DNA of 64,000 bases from Streptomyces sp. NBC_00442 (GCF_036014195.1 NZ_CP107918.1:62001-126000); one strand, 5' to 3'. Shown: positions 27,201 through 36,563, counted from the first letter of the stretch. Made by a program: numbers and translations. Notes: a model not told the origin generated them from the letters alone.

Positions 27201-28348
27201 GCGGTCACCGCCGCGAGGGGCTGCGGGGTACGGGCCGCCCGCTCCGCGTCCCGCCGGGCGACCTCCTCGCGGACGATCGGGATCACGTACCGTCCGAAGT
27301 CGATCGCGTCGCCCAGCAGGTCGTAGCCGCGGGCGGAGAGGATGTCGACGCCGAGGTCGTAGTAGTCCAAGAGGGCCTGGGCGACCGTCTCGGGAGTTCC
27401 GACGAGGGCGTTGGAGTTGCCCGCGCCTCCGGTCGCCGCGGCGGTCGGGGTCCACAGGGCGCGGTCGTAGCGCTCCCCCGCCTCGGCGATGGCCAACAGG
27501 CGCTGGGAGCCCGCGTTTTGAGGCGGCACGGCCTGCGCTCGCCCCTGGCCGCGGTCGCGCTTGGTGACCGCCTCGCCCTTCTCCCTGCGGGCCTTGATCG
27601 CGCCGACCGTGCGGCGGGCCTTTTCCCAGGCCAGTTCCTCGGTCGGGGCGATGATCGGGCGGAACGCCACCTGAATGCGGGGCACGTCGGTGCGCCCCGC
27701 GGCCCCCGCCGCGGCCTTCACGGCCGCGATCTGCTCGGCTGTCTTGTCCAGGGGCTCGCCCCACAGGCAGTAGATGTCGGCCTCGGCGCCCCCCGCCGCG
27801 TACGCGGCCGGTGAGGAGCCGCCGAACGACACGTTGGGGCGGGGGCGTTGGACCGGGAAGACATCGCTCACGAAGTCGTGGAAGCGGTAGTGCTCGCCCT
27901 CGTGGTCGAACGGTTCGTGCGTGGTCCAGATCTTCTTGACGATGCGGATGTACTCGCGGGTGCGGGCATAGCGCTCGTCCTTGGTGAGGGTGTCTCCCTC
28001 GCGACCCTGCTCATGGTCGTTGCCGCCGGTGATGAAGTGCACGGTCAGCCGGCCGTCGCTGATCTGGTCGAGGGTGGCGAAGGTCTTCGCGGCGAACGTC
28101 GGGTAGGAGACGTTCGGACGGTGGGCCAGCAGGATCTGGAGGCGGTCCAGCCGGCTCGCGATGAACGCGGCGGCCGGCGCGGGGTCCGGCGATCCGGACC
28201 CGTACGCGAACAGCACACGGTCCCAGCCGTGTTCCTCATGCGCGCGGGCGATCCGGAGAGTGAACTCCTTGTCGAAGGCGGCGCCTGAGCGCGGGGTCGT
28301 TTCGGAGCCGTCGTGGGTGGCGGCGATGCCGAGGAATTCCACTGGCAT
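27197..28348 (-). CDS. SsuD-like alkanesulfonate monooxygenase (LLM class)
   Basis: A 383-residue luciferase-like monooxygenase most like SsuD: LAHRPNVSYPTFAAKTFATLDQISDGRLTVHFITGGNDHEQGREGD, VQRPRPNVSFGGSSPAAYAAGGAEADIYCLWGEPL and ALVGTPETVAQALLDYYDLGVDILSARGYDLL. SsuD enzymes release sulfite from alkanesulfonates using FMNH2. It is the first structural gene of the operon 28348-22059 that ends with ssuE, which supports the two-component reading. Leader peptide 3 lies 388 bp upstream. A methanesulfonate or other sulfonate specificity is equally possible. Confidence 0.85.
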   Translation of the reverse strand: MPVEFLGIAATHDGSETTPRSGAAFDKEFTLRIARAHEEHGWDRVLFAYGSGSPDPAPAAAFIASRLDRLQILLAHRPNVSYPTFAAKTFATLDQISDGRLTVHFITGGNDHEQGREGDTLTKDERYARTREYIRIVKKIWTTHEPFDHEGEHYRFHDFVSDVFPVQRPRPNVSFGGSSPAAYAAGGAEADIYCLWGEPLDKTAEQIAAVKAAAGAAGRTDVPRIQVAFRPIIAPTEELAWEKARRTVGAIKARREKGEAVTKRDRGQGRAQAVPPQNAGSQRLLAIAEAGERYDRALWTPTAAATGGAGNSNALVGTPETVAQALLDYYDLGVDILSARGYDLLGDAIDFGRYVIPIVREEVARRDAERAARTPQPLAAVTA

Positions 28349-28736
28349 GGGTGATGGCCTTTCCTCAAGTCCTCTGGGCCCGTGCCGTTGCGCAGGCAGC
28401 GGGCGGGTACGGCGGAGCAGCCCTGGGAGCGGCCGTGCATGACGGCGCTCCGAGGGTGCGGAGCCAGATGGTGAGCAGGGGTGATGACGCCGGGCGCGCG
28501 GGCTTCGGGCGCGGCGGGGCGGGGCGGTGGGACCGCCGGGCGGTGGCAACGCGTCCCAGGTCCCGCCGGTCTCTTCGTCCGCTGATTCAGCGCTGCATCA
28601 GCGCGTGTCCGGCGCGCGATCGACGCCTGTTCAGCGTGTTCCAGCGCATGCGTACGACGGTCCGGCGAAGGACGAACTCGGCCCGCGACGGGGTCACCGA
28701 GGGAGGGAAGGGCCGGTCAGAGGACCCGCTGCCGCG
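28349..28736 (-). other. Leader-to-gene region of the SsuD operon
   Basis: This 388-bp stretch between leader peptide 3 and the SsuD-like gene has no convincing gene. It is GC-rich with several self-complementary segments, for example GCTGAT/ATCAGC at 28581-28602, and could hold an attenuator. No single terminator is obvious. Confidence 0.4.
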
Positions 28737-28820
28737 TCAGGCGCAACACGCCGCGGACCACACCCGACCGAAGTCGATGTGGTCACGGGTGACCAGGCGC
28801 TGCTCGGCATTCATGCGCAT
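28737..28820 (-). CDS. Leader peptide 3, upstream of the SsuD/ABC/SsuE operon
   Basis: A 27-codon frame (ATG 28820) ending TRDHIDFGRVWSAACCA, with two adjacent Cys codons (TGT TGC) just before GCC TGA. This is the compact size expected for the family. An in-frame ATG at 28835 would add five residues. A TTGACG element on the same strand lies at 28845-28850, so the transcript may be nearly leaderless. The Cys-Cys end fits cysteine-sensing attenuation. Confidence 0.68.
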   Translation of the reverse strand: MRMNAEQRLVTRDHIDFGRVWSAACCA

Positions 28821-29112
28821 AATTGAGCAGTACATCGCGCTTCTCGTCAACCACGGCCCGGATGCCGGACCGGTACCCCGCGGTTCTTCCACGTGGTTGA
28901 CACATCCGCCCGGTGCGCCCATACGATCGGGAGCGGACCGGCTCCGCCCCCGCGCGGCAGCCGTACCGGCCGCGTTGAGGGACGCGGCGAACACGATGAC
29001 GCCGAGCGCGGCCCCAACCTCCTTTGCCCACATGGGACTTGTCCGCCGTTCACGCAGATGGATCGCCGGACGGGCACCCATGGGCGCCTCCCTCCCCCTG
29101 GAGAGCCTCCTG

Positions 29113-30147
29113 ATGGTCTCGCCGCCCAACGTCGCCGCCTCCTCCCCCATCACCGCGTCCGCCCCTCTTCCGGGACAGCCGAAAGCCCCCGCCCGTCCGG
29201 ACCCTGACGGCGATCTGCCACGGATCGTGCCGCGCCGGCAGACGGGCCGCCGGCTGGCCGCCGCCGCCGCGCTGCTCGTCTTCGCGATGGTCGTCAACTC
29301 CGTCGTCCGCAACCGGGCCTTCCAGTGGGATGTCGTCGGCCGGTACTTCACCACCGCGGCCGTGGTGGACGGCCTGCTGCTCACCTTGTGGCTCACCGGC
29401 GTGGTGACCCTGCTCGGCTTCCTGCTCGGCATCCCGCTGGCCGTCATGCGGCTCTCTGCCAACACGGTTCTGCGGACGCTGAGTTGGGGTTATGTGTGGA
29501 TCTTCCGGTCCACCCCACTCCTGGTGCAGCTCCTGTTCTGGTTCAACATCGGCGCCCTCTATCCGACGCTCGGCCTGGGTGTGCCCTTCGGGCCCCAATT
29601 CGTCACCGTCAAGACGGTCAACCTGCTCGGCCCCACCCTCACCGCCGTCATCGGCCTGACCCTGCACGAAGCCGCGTACGCGGCAGAGGTGGTGCGCGGA
29701 GGCATCCTCTCGGTCGACGCGGGTCAGACCGAGGCGGCTCAGGCCCTCGGAATCGGGCGACGGCGCTCGCTGCGCCGGATCGTCATCCCCCAGGCGATGC
29801 GCTCGATCGTCCCGACCGCGGGAAACATGCTGATCGGAACACTGAAGGGCACGAGCATCGTCAGCGTGCTGGCCGTGCACGACCTGCTGTACTCGGTGCA
29901 ACTGGTCTACAACCAGACCTACCAGGTCATCCCGCTGCTGATGGTCGCGACCCTCTGGTACATCGCCGTCACGACCGTGCTCAGCGCGGGGCAGGTCTAC
30001 GTCGAGCGGCATTACGCCCGCGGCTCCGCGCGTGCACTGCCCCCCACGCCACTGCGAAGGTTCAGGGTCCGGGCGGCCGCGCTACGTGCCCGGCTGGCCA
30101 GAGCGACGGCACCGGACGCTGCCCCGGCGAAAACCGACGACCGGTGA
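29113..30147 (+). CDS. ABC transporter permease, polar amino acid family (second permease)
   Basis: A 344-residue HEQRo-family permease strongly similar to the one at 24576: TTAAVVDGLLLTLWLTGVVTLLGFLLGIPLAVMRLSA, WIFRSTPLLVQLLFWFNIGALY and the EAA loop GQTEAAQALGIGRRRSLRRIVIPQAMRSIVPTAG. It is divergent from the SsuD operon and has no ATPase or SBP of its own nearby, so it probably shares those of the operon. The ATG at 29113 follows GGAG; an ATG at 29080 would add 11 residues. It reads toward leader peptide 4. Confidence 0.88.
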   Translation: MVSPPNVAASSPITASAPLPGQPKAPARPDPDGDLPRIVPRRQTGRRLAAAAALLVFAMVVNSVVRNRAFQWDVVGRYFTTAAVVDGLLLTLWLTGVVTLLGFLLGIPLAVMRLSANTVLRTLSWGYVWIFRSTPLLVQLLFWFNIGALYPTLGLGVPFGPQFVTVKTVNLLGPTLTAVIGLTLHEAAYAAEVVRGGILSVDAGQTEAAQALGIGRRRSLRRIVIPQAMRSIVPTAGNMLIGTLKGTSIVSVLAVHDLLYSVQLVYNQTYQVIPLLMVATLWYIAVTTVLSAGQVYVERHYARGSARALPPTPLRRFRVRAAALRARLARATAPDAAPAKTDDR

Positions 30148-30175
30148 TCCGACCTGCGGTTTCACCTTCCCCATA

Positions 30176-30198
30176 TTTCCCATCGATTTACTAGGAAA
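30176..30198. promoter_or_regulatory. Candidate operator with GATTTACTAGG before leader 4
   Basis: TTTCC (30176-30180) and GGAAA (30194-30198) bracket GATTTACTAGG (30185-30195), almost the same core as at leader 2. It lies directly upstream of a -35-like TTGACG (30202-30207) with CAGGAT (30226-30231) as a plausible -10. The ATG of leader 4 follows 7 nt later, which would make the message leaderless. Confidence 0.5.
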
Positions 30199-30237
30199 GC
30201 ATTGACGGTCCGCCCCGCCGGTGCGCAGGATGGGCAC

Positions 30238-30321
30238 ATGGCCCCCACACAGCAGCGGCTCGTCCGCCGTCGGCATGTCGACTTCGGTCACGTCATCAGC
30301 GCCGCCTGTCGTCACGCGTAG
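30238..30321 (+). CDS. Leader peptide 4, upstream of the SfnB-like gene
   Basis: A 27-residue frame ending RRRHVDFGHVISAACRHA, aligned residue for residue with leader 3 (HIDFGRVWSAAC). The gap of 291 bp to the flavoprotein gene at 30613 contains a strong hairpin (30483-30511) that may act as attenuator. One Cys codon near the end. The length equals leader 3 exactly. Confidence 0.68.
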   Translation: MAPTQQRLVRRRHVDFGHVISAACRHA

Positions 30322-30482
30322 GGCGAGCCCCTCCCGTAGTGCACGCCGCGGCCGCGGCGCTTTCGGCCCAGGCCGCTCCCTCGGCACCGCGCCCGTCGCG
30401 TCATGACACGTCGCGTCGCGCCACGTCATAGAGCTGCGCACACGGACACGAACTCGTGCTGCCGTCAAGGACGTTGAGCCTG

Positions 30483-30511
30483 GCCGCTGCGCCTGGGGAG
30501 CGCCCAGCGGC
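30483..30511 (+). terminator. Possible attenuator hairpin downstream of leader 4
   Basis: GCCGCTG (30483-30489) pairs with CAGCGGC (30505-30511), with further inner GC pairing. It lies between leader 4 and the SfnB-like gene. No U tract follows; attenuation through Rho or ribosome-binding-site masking would be alternatives. Confidence 0.4.
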
Positions 30512-30612
30512 TCCGTTCCTCCACCGTACGGCGCGTGGCCCGCACGCACACACCCGACCGGCGCGGGGGCCCAACACCCCACCCTGCCCACGAGCTTGAG
30601 GAGACCACCGCC

Positions 30613-31848
30613 ATGGGCGTTGCCGCAGCGCCGTCCCTGCCCGCCTCGGATTCCGACCGGGCCGCACCCAGCCGCACGCACTGGCCACGAGTGGCCCGCG
30701 AGACGGCGGACGACCTGGCCACGGACGCGGCGGCCAGGGAACAGGCGGGCAAGGCTCCTTTCGACGAGGTGTCCCGGCTGCGTGAGGCGGGACTCCTGAC
30801 GCTCCTCGTACCGCACGAGCTCGGGGGCGGCGGCGCGGACTGGCCCACGGCCTATGCCGTCGTCCGGGAGATCGCCGCCGCCGACGGCGCGGTCGGTCAA
30901 CTGCTCGCCTGTCACTACTTCTTGTCGTGGAGCGCCCGGTTGTTCGCCGCGCCCGCACTCGCCGCCGAGATCGAGCGGAAGACCGCGGCGGAGCAGTGGT
31001 GCTGGGGCGGTGGGCTCGGCCGTCAGGAGCTGCCTCTGACACTGGTCAGAAAGGCGGGTGGCTATGTGCTCGACGGTCGCCAGAGCTACGCGACCGGCAT
31101 CCTGGTGGCCGACCGCCTCGCCGTGCGCGCCGAGCGTGCCGACACCGGCGAACCACTCGCCGTCGTCGTCGATTCCGCGCGTCTCGGCGTGCGGATCGAC
31201 GACGACGCCGACACCTTCGGCCAGCGGCTCGCGGCCGGCGGGAACGTGGAGTTCGATGCCGTGCCGGTCGCCGCCCAGGACGTACTCGGCTCCCTGTCCG
31301 CGGACGAGGACGTGCTGTCACCGCGGGCCGCTCTGGCCGCGCCGGTCGGGCGTCTCCTCTCGGCCCAGCTCCTTCTCGGCATGACCGAGGGGGTGCTCGC
31401 CGAAGCGCGTGAGTACAGCAGGGCCGCCCACTCCCCCTGGCGCCCGGACTGGCCGATCGGCTCCCCCCAGGACCCTCAGGTGCTGACCACCTACGGAGAG
31501 CTCACCGTCCTGGCCCGGTCCGCGTCCGCCCTCGCCGACCAGGCGCTGAAGGCCGTGCACGGCGGGCTGGCACGCGGCGAGGACCTCACCTACGACGAGT
31601 ACGCGGAGATCTCCGTCCTCGTGGCCGTGGCCGAAGCCGCAGCCTCCCGAGCGGCACAGGAGTCCACCGCCCGAGCCCTGGACATCATCGGCGCCCGATC
31701 CGTGTCCGCGCGACTGGGCTTCGACCGCTTCTGGCGCAACGCACGGGCCCACACACTGTACGAGCCGGTCACCCATCGGCTGCGCGACGTCGGCGACTAC
31801 TTCCTCAACGGCGCGCACCCGCCGTTCGTCCTGCCTGTCCGGCCTTGA
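30613..31848 (+). CDS. SfnB/DszC-like acyl-CoA dehydrogenase-fold flavoprotein
   Basis: A 411-residue protein with the acyl-CoA dehydrogenase fold: FDEVSRLREAGLLTLLVPHELGGGGADWPTAYAVVREIAAADGAVGQLLACHYF in the N-terminal helical domain and STARALDIIGARSVSARLGFDRFWRNARAHTLYEPVTHRLRDVGDYFLNG at the end. The DszC/SfnB subgroup are FMNH2-dependent oxygenases of organosulfur compounds rather than dehydrogenases; the RNARAHTL end is typical of them. It sits behind leader 4 and just before the Rrf2 regulator. Confidence 0.85.
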   Translation: MGVAAAPSLPASDSDRAAPSRTHWPRVARETADDLATDAAAREQAGKAPFDEVSRLREAGLLTLLVPHELGGGGADWPTAYAVVREIAAADGAVGQLLACHYFLSWSARLFAAPALAAEIERKTAAEQWCWGGGLGRQELPLTLVRKAGGYVLDGRQSYATGILVADRLAVRAERADTGEPLAVVVDSARLGVRIDDDADTFGQRLAAGGNVEFDAVPVAAQDVLGSLSADEDVLSPRAALAAPVGRLLSAQLLLGMTEGVLAEAREYSRAAHSPWRPDWPIGSPQDPQVLTTYGELTVLARSASALADQALKAVHGGLARGEDLTYDEYAEISVLVAVAEAAASRAAQESTARALDIIGARSVSARLGFDRFWRNARAHTLYEPVTHRLRDVGDYFLNGAHPPFVLPVRP

Positions 31849-31953
31849 CCCTCGCGGGCGCCACCGCGGGCGAGGGAGACCGGATCACCCCTCCCCCGCC
31901 CGGCGCCACGCCCGCGACGGACGCCGACGGAAGCCATACGGGATACTGCGCTC

Positions 31954-32412
31954 ATGAGGATCTCAGCCAGGGCCGACTACGCGGTACGCGCCGCGCTGCA
32001 GCTCGCCGCGTCACGGGATGCCGCGCCGCTGAAGGCCGAGGCCATCGCGGACGCCCAGAACATTCCGCACAAATTCCTCGAAAGCATCCTCAACGACATG
32101 CGCCGGGGCGGTCTCGTGCTCAGCCAGCGCGGCGGCAACGGCGGATACCGGCTGGCCAAGCCCTCCGAGTCCATCAGCATCGCCGACGTCATCCGCGTCG
32201 TGGACGGTCCGCTGGTATCGGTACGCGGCGTACGCCCCCCGGAGCTGTCCTACACCGGCCCCGCCGAGTCGCTGCTCCCCCTGTGGATCGCCCTGCGGTC
32301 CAACGTGCGCGAGATCCTCGACGGCGTGTCCCTCGCGGACGTCGCCTCCGCCCAACTTCCCGCACCCGTCTCCGCGTTGGCCGAAGCACCCGGCGCCTGG
32401 GTGAACCCCTGA
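31954..32412 (+). CDS. Rrf2-family transcriptional regulator (CymR-like)
   Basis: A 152-residue Rrf2 regulator. It opens MRISARADYAVRAALQLAAS, with the winged-helix segment AIADAQNIPHKFLESILNDMRRGGLVLSQRGGNGGYRLAKP and the C-terminal VVDGPLVSVRGV. There are no Cys residues, so it is not an Fe-S sensor of the IscR/NsrR kind and is more like CymR, the cysteine-metabolism repressor of Firmicutes. It follows the SfnB-like gene by 105 bp. It is the best candidate for binding the two GATTYACTAGG elements. Confidence 0.87.
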   Translation: MRISARADYAVRAALQLAASRDAAPLKAEAIADAQNIPHKFLESILNDMRRGGLVLSQRGGNGGYRLAKPSESISIADVIRVVDGPLVSVRGVRPPELSYTGPAESLLPLWIALRSNVREILDGVSLADVASAQLPAPVSALAEAPGAWVNP

Positions 32413-32506
32413 ATCGCCGTACCCTCCCCCGTGACCCCGGCCCCGTAACCCCGAACGCCCCCGCTCCTCGCCGACGTCCGATCCCGAGAGGCGCCATGTG
32501 GGCCAA

Positions 32507-33421
32507 CTACCGACGCCCGTGCGGGTGTTGGAGCGCATCGAGTTCCGCTCGGGCCTGCTCGGCTGCCGTCCGCGTGACCTTCGCCCGATGATCGGCCTGC
32601 TGGTGGCGGCGAGCCGCGGCGTCCGCCTCGGTGGCACGGTGGCCACGTTCCGCGCGCGCGGTCTCCAGCCTGCCCTGGAGTCCCGCGATCTGCCGGTCGA
32701 GTTCGTCGAGCCGTGACCGGCTCAGTGCCCATGCCTCCCGCGCGAGCGCGAGCTCGTCATCGGCTTCGCGATACGCCTGCGCGGTCCGGTCGGCTTGAGC
32801 CTGGGCCCGCTTCTCCGCCGTGATGTGCGCCTTGGTGTCCGCCTTGGTGTCCGCCTTGGTGTCCGCCTGCCGAGGCTTGTGCGCCGGGGCCGCCTTGGCC
32901 GTGGGCGCCGGCGCAGTGGCGCCGGGCGCCGGTTCCAGGCCCGCGAAACCGACGGCCGGCGGTGGCGTCTTCGTCAGAACACCCCCGGCCCAGGTCCGAG
33001 CGGTTTCCGGGTCCGCGAGAACCGTGTGCAGGATCTCCTCGACGCCGTGCTGAACGGCCTCGGAGACGGGCTGACCCGCTTCCTCCGCGAGCTCACGGGC
33101 CTGCCGGGCCATGGCAGCGACCACCGCGTGCCGCTGGTGCGACAGTTCCCGCAGCTCCTCCCCGGCCAATGCCCGGTGGGCCTCACGCAGTGCCTGTCCC
33201 AGCTCCAGCAGTCGCCGCGTCCGGTCCGCGTCGGAGCGCGCCAGAAGGTTCGCGGCCCATACCACGAGGGTCGGCTTGCGCAGAGCTTTGATCTCCTTCG
33301 CCACGGCGCTCTCCCCCGCGGAACGAGCCCTGGCCGCACAGGCGTCCCGTTCGGCGGTGAACTCATCCGGCCGCAGCCCGTACAGCTCCCGCGTGATCGC
33401 GTCCACATCAGCCACATTCAT
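32507..33421 (-). CDS. Coiled-coil hypothetical protein
   Basis: A 304-residue soluble protein. The N-terminal part is MNVADVDAITRELYGLRPDEFTAERDACAARAR, rich in charged helices; there is an Ala/Pro/Lys linker with TKADTKADTKA (about 190-220, from a 12-bp tandem repeat near 32838) and a C-terminal coiled coil (ALSRSRLDELDRQIAGLQGRLETARAE). Similar proteins are widespread in Streptomyces with no known function. The ATG at 33421 opens the conserved part; the frame continues open upstream without homology. Confidence 0.65.
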   Translation of the reverse strand: MNVADVDAITRELYGLRPDEFTAERDACAARARSAGESAVAKEIKALRKPTLVVWAANLLARSDADRTRRLLELGQALREAHRALAGEELRELSHQRHAVVAAMARQARELAEEAGQPVSEAVQHGVEEILHTVLADPETARTWAGGVLTKTPPPAVGFAGLEPAPGATAPAPTAKAAPAHKPRQADTKADTKADTKAHITAEKRAQAQADRTAQAYREADDELALAREAWALSRSRLDELDRQIAGLQGRLETARAERGHRATEADAAARRHQQADHRAKVTRTAAEQARAELDALQHPHGRR

Positions 33422-33756
33422 CACTGTCCCGCACGCATCACACACCAGCACGCGGGACGATCCGGACGGCGCAGACCCGCCGCGGCCGGCGCCGGCCCCG
33501 TCGCCCCGTCGCGCCTGCGCGCCGGCTGCGAGGGCTTCGGTCCGTACGGCTGCGAGGCATGCGGGGTCCGAGGAAAAGGGCACGGTTCTGCGGGGTGCTC
33601 ACCAGATGAGGGCGCCGTTGGCCGAACGGATTCGGAAGGAGCGCCGGGCTCATGAGAGGGCACGCATCCCCGCACCCGTGGGGGGGGCGGAGGGCTGGGA
33701 GGATCCGCCCGCCTCGGTAACGTGCGCGCGACGGCCGAGGGGAGGGGGGCGGCGCG
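33422..33756. other. Intergenic region without recognised features
   Basis: 335 bp between the divergent coiled-coil gene and the decayed gene; no convincing frame, repeat or promoter consensus seen. It includes an 8-G run near 33682. Confidence 0.4.
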
Positions 33757-34423
33757 GTGACGGACAGCGGTTCGGGGTGGATCGGCGAGCACTGGTACAG
33801 CGGTGCGATCACCAAGGACGGGATGCTTTTGCGACCTCAGCCTCACGGCAGTGCGCGGTGTGGACCCGGTGGACTTCGTGGTGTGCCTGGGCGCCGATCG
33901 CCGCATGGCCCAACGGCCGCCGCTGTTCAGGGACTTCGACCGACCGAGCGTGAACCCGGGTGACAGCGTGGCCATGTTCGGCCGCAGCGGCGCGTGGACG
34001 TACGTCGTGGAGGTCGAGCGGTCCACCTGGCACCTCGGCTTCCTCGACCGGCTCGGCCAGGACACCTTGGTGGAGCAGGGCGACGAACTCCTTTGCCTGG
34101 ACCGCTTCCTGCACGAGCACCAGTGGGCGTGTTACGTCGACGCGGCCGGCTAGGTGAGTTCCGGTGAGCTGGGTGACAGCCTGCTGCGGACCGCTGTCCC
34201 GCCCAGCGACCGGCTGGGGGCGTTCGCCGCACTGGACGGGGCCATGCGCCGGGCCGGAGCCCTGCGGGGCACCTTCCCCGGCTGCGCCGACCCAGGGGAC
34301 GAGGACGAGGAGTTCGCGAAGCAGCTGTTCGCGGCGGTGGGCGAGCACCTCGGGCTGTCGCTGCCACGTCGCGAGATCGAGCTGGGGCCGCTGCCGGCAG
34401 TTCACCTGCCCTCGCCGGTGTGA
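33757..34423 (+). pseudogene. Decayed gene, DUF6461-like, with frameshift and in-frame stop
   Basis: From GTG 33757 a frame reads MTDSGSGWIGEHWYSGAITKDG; homology-like continuity then moves one frame over near 33825 (CDLSLTAVRGVDPVDFVVCLGAD ... GAWTYVVEVERSTWHLGFL). It meets an in-frame TAG at 34151-34153 and carries on in the same frame to 34423 (GELGDSLLRTAVPPSDRLGAF). The pattern (RGVDPVDFV..LGAD and W-x-x-x-VE) resembles DUF6461-type Streptomyces proteins. Two independent lesions suggest decay. Alternatively the GTG at 34154 starts a second small protein. The family call is tentative. Confidence 0.5.
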
Positions 34424-34530
34424 TCCGAGGTCAGCGGGGCACCTCACCCTTTCGGCCCGGGACTCGCCCCCGCATCCCTCGCAGGGCCGCGCAGTCCTGT
34501 TCGTACGAGGCAACAGGGCCAGCACAGGCG

Positions 34531-35901
34531 TCACGCGGCTGCACCCGCGGCCTCGGGGCCGCCGTCGGCGGGTCGTCGCCGGCCCGAAGGCAGCACCTCG
34601 GCGGTGATGAAGGCGACCGCTGCCGCGAGGATCACCAGGGGCATCAGGCCGGGGGTGTCCAGCAACAGGGCGACGAGCACGACGCTGCTCACGGGGAGCC
34701 GCAGGGTGGCCGCCGTGGCCGCCGCCATACCGATGGCCATCGCCGGGATCACTCCGAGGCCCGGCAGGGGGGCGAGCAGCACGCCGGCGGCGGCGCCCAG
34801 GAAGACGGCGGGGAAGATCGGGCCGCCCCGCAGGCTGCCCAGGCACAGGGTGTAGGCGGTTCCCTTGAGGGCCAGGACGGCGAACAGCGCGCCGACGCCC
34901 CAGGTGTGCGGGTCGGAGGCCAGTGCGCTGAGGGCGGCCTGGCCGGACGTGGCGACCTCGGCGGGTGAGCGGCCGGTGCTCAGTGCGTAGACGGCGGCGC
35001 AGGCCGCGGCGCCCAGCGCGCACAGGACGGTCCGCACGATCACCGCGTCCTTGGTGAAGGTGGCCACCCTCTGCCCCGCGCCCAGCACCAGCCGCATAGC
35101 GGCAGCGATGGCGATGGCCACGAGCAGCGACCACAGGACGTCCGGGGCGTCCAGACGTGGGGGCGCCGACGACAGTTTCAGGCCGAGGCTTCCCGTACCC
35201 AGTCCGGTCCAGCGTCCCAGGGCGGTGAAGACCAGGGCACCGAGCCCGCTGGACAGCAGGGCGGGCAGCAGGACGGCGAACAGCCGCGGACCGCCCACCC
35301 CCGCGATCTCGATGAGGAGGACGGCGACGACCAGCGGGTTGCCGAAGATCGCCGCGATGGCCGCGGCGGCGCCGGCCGCGCCCATCAGCGCCGTGCTCTG
35401 CGGGGTCACGGGTGCGCGTGCGACATCGCGGAACAGGAGGGCCAGTCCGCCGCCCAGGGCGATCAGCGGTGCTTCCGGGCCGAGGACGGCACCGAACGGC
35501 AGGCTCGCCAGCGCGGCGAGGAGCACGCCCGGCAGCGTATGGGGGGCGGTGCCTCCGGCGTGCAGGCCGGAGGCCGGGATGTGGCCGCCCGCGCCGGGGA
35601 GCCGCGAGGCGATCAGGCCGACCAGCAGGCCGGCGACGAGGAGGAGGGGCAGCGGCCACCACCATGCGGGCGCGTCCCACCCCAGGTCGTGGGGGAGGTC
35701 CACCCACAGGAGGCGTTCCGATTCGTGCAGCGCGACCAGGAACCAGAAGGCCGCGAAGGACACCGGGATGCCGACGAGAGCGCAGAGGGCGAGCATCTTC
35801 AGATAGCCGGGAGCCAGCAGCATGTCCCGCAGCCGGTCTGCCTCTTGGGGCTGTGAGCCCGCGGGGGCGGCCGCGTCGGGCGGAGGGCTGGGCTCGGCCA
35901 T
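34531..35901 (-). CDS. ClC-family chloride/ion channel or antiporter
   Basis: A 456-residue polytopic membrane protein of the ClC family. It has about ten to twelve TM segments, the filter GGHIPASG (105-112), the gating region FGAVLGPEAPLIALGGG (Glu143) and GGPIFPAVFLGAAAG. The usual GREGP reads GPEAP and GSGIP reads GGHIP, a divergent subgroup common in actinobacteria, so ion selectivity and coupling cannot be assumed. It is a single gene; start ATG 35901. Confidence 0.87.
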   Translation of the reverse strand: MAEPSPPPDAAAPAGSQPQEADRLRDMLLAPGYLKMLALCALVGIPVSFAAFWFLVALHESERLLWVDLPHDLGWDAPAWWWPLPLLLVAGLLVGLIASRLPGAGGHIPASGLHAGGTAPHTLPGVLLAALASLPFGAVLGPEAPLIALGGGLALLFRDVARAPVTPQSTALMGAAGAAAAIAAIFGNPLVVAVLLIEIAGVGGPRLFAVLLPALLSSGLGALVFTALGRWTGLGTGSLGLKLSSAPPRLDAPDVLWSLLVAIAIAAAMRLVLGAGQRVATFTKDAVIVRTVLCALGAAACAAVYALSTGRSPAEVATSGQAALSALASDPHTWGVGALFAVLALKGTAYTLCLGSLRGGPIFPAVFLGAAAGVLLAPLPGLGVIPAMAIGMAAATAATLRLPVSSVVLVALLLDTPGLMPLVILAAAVAFITAEVLPSGRRRPADGGPEAAGAAA

Positions 35902-36215
35902 TGTGAGTTCCTTCCCATCGCCTCGGCGTACCGGGGCACAGCCGGCTGCGAGCCTGAGGTGACCGCGGCGTCACGGACCCTGTGACGCAGGTCCCACCGT
36001 CGCACAGGTTCCTCGCCATCCCTGGTCTCGACCGAGCGCGACACGGACACTCGGCCGACGGCGTGCGGCTGTTCCGCCGGCGAACGGCCGTCATGGTCCG
36101 GCATGCGCGGTACCGGTCCGAGGTGCAGCGGCGCCGTCGTACGTGCAGACACCTTGGTCCGACCGGATGACGAGGCGTGACACCCGACCTGCACGCAAAC
36201 CGTCAGCGGTCGGCC
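35902..36215. other. Intergenic region without recognised features
   Basis: 314 bp upstream of the ClC gene; no recognisable frame. Presumably holds the ClC promoter, but no motif stands out. Confidence 0.4.
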
Positions 36216-36563
36216 TCAGGCGTGGCTGAGGATGGCCAGCAGCGCGCCCGCCTCCGCAAACAGCTGAGCGGCGAGCGCCCCCCGCCGTACCCGCACCGCC
36301 GGAGCGGCCAGTGCGACGAGCAGCGCCAGAGCGCCAGTACCCACGCTCCACTCGAAAGCCCAGCTCGGCAGGCCCGGAGTGCATTGCACGCCCTGGGTCA
36401 GACATCCGGAGGCCCTGTCCGAGAACAGCGTCACGATTCCGGTCACCACGGCCGTCGGCACGAAGAGGAGGGCGGCCGCGGCTGCCCACAGCCGGGTGCG
36501 GTCCTTCGGCGACGTCGGCAGAGGAGGGCAGGCGGGAACGGAAGCGGATACGGAGCAGTTCAT
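36216..36563 (-). CDS. Small membrane protein of unknown function
   Basis: A 115-residue protein with three predicted membrane segments: about 26-48 (LWAAAAALLFVPTAVVTGIV), 70-90 (WSVGTGALALLVALAAPAVR) and 97-113 (LAAQLFAEAGALLAIL). A short Cys-containing loop (SGCLTQGVQC) faces outside between the first two and may form a disulfide. Start ATG 36563. I do not recognise the family, though similar small proteins are frequent in Streptomyces. Confidence 0.6.
   Translation of the reverse strand: MNCSVSASVPACPPLPTSPKDRTRLWAAAAALLFVPTAVVTGIVTLFSDRASGCLTQGVQCTPGLPSWAFEWSVGTGALALLVALAAPAVRVRRGALAAQLFAEAGALLAILSHA

Noticed and set aside
33825..33832. Programmed frameshift in the decayed gene
   Set aside because: Only a short CTTTTG run, no downstream structure that stands out, and a second lesion (TAG) further on argues for decay.
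33809..36094. A 761-codon open frame on the - strand
   Set aside because: It runs over the ClC gene in another frame and is dominated by Arg/Pro/Gly, a typical out-of-frame shadow.
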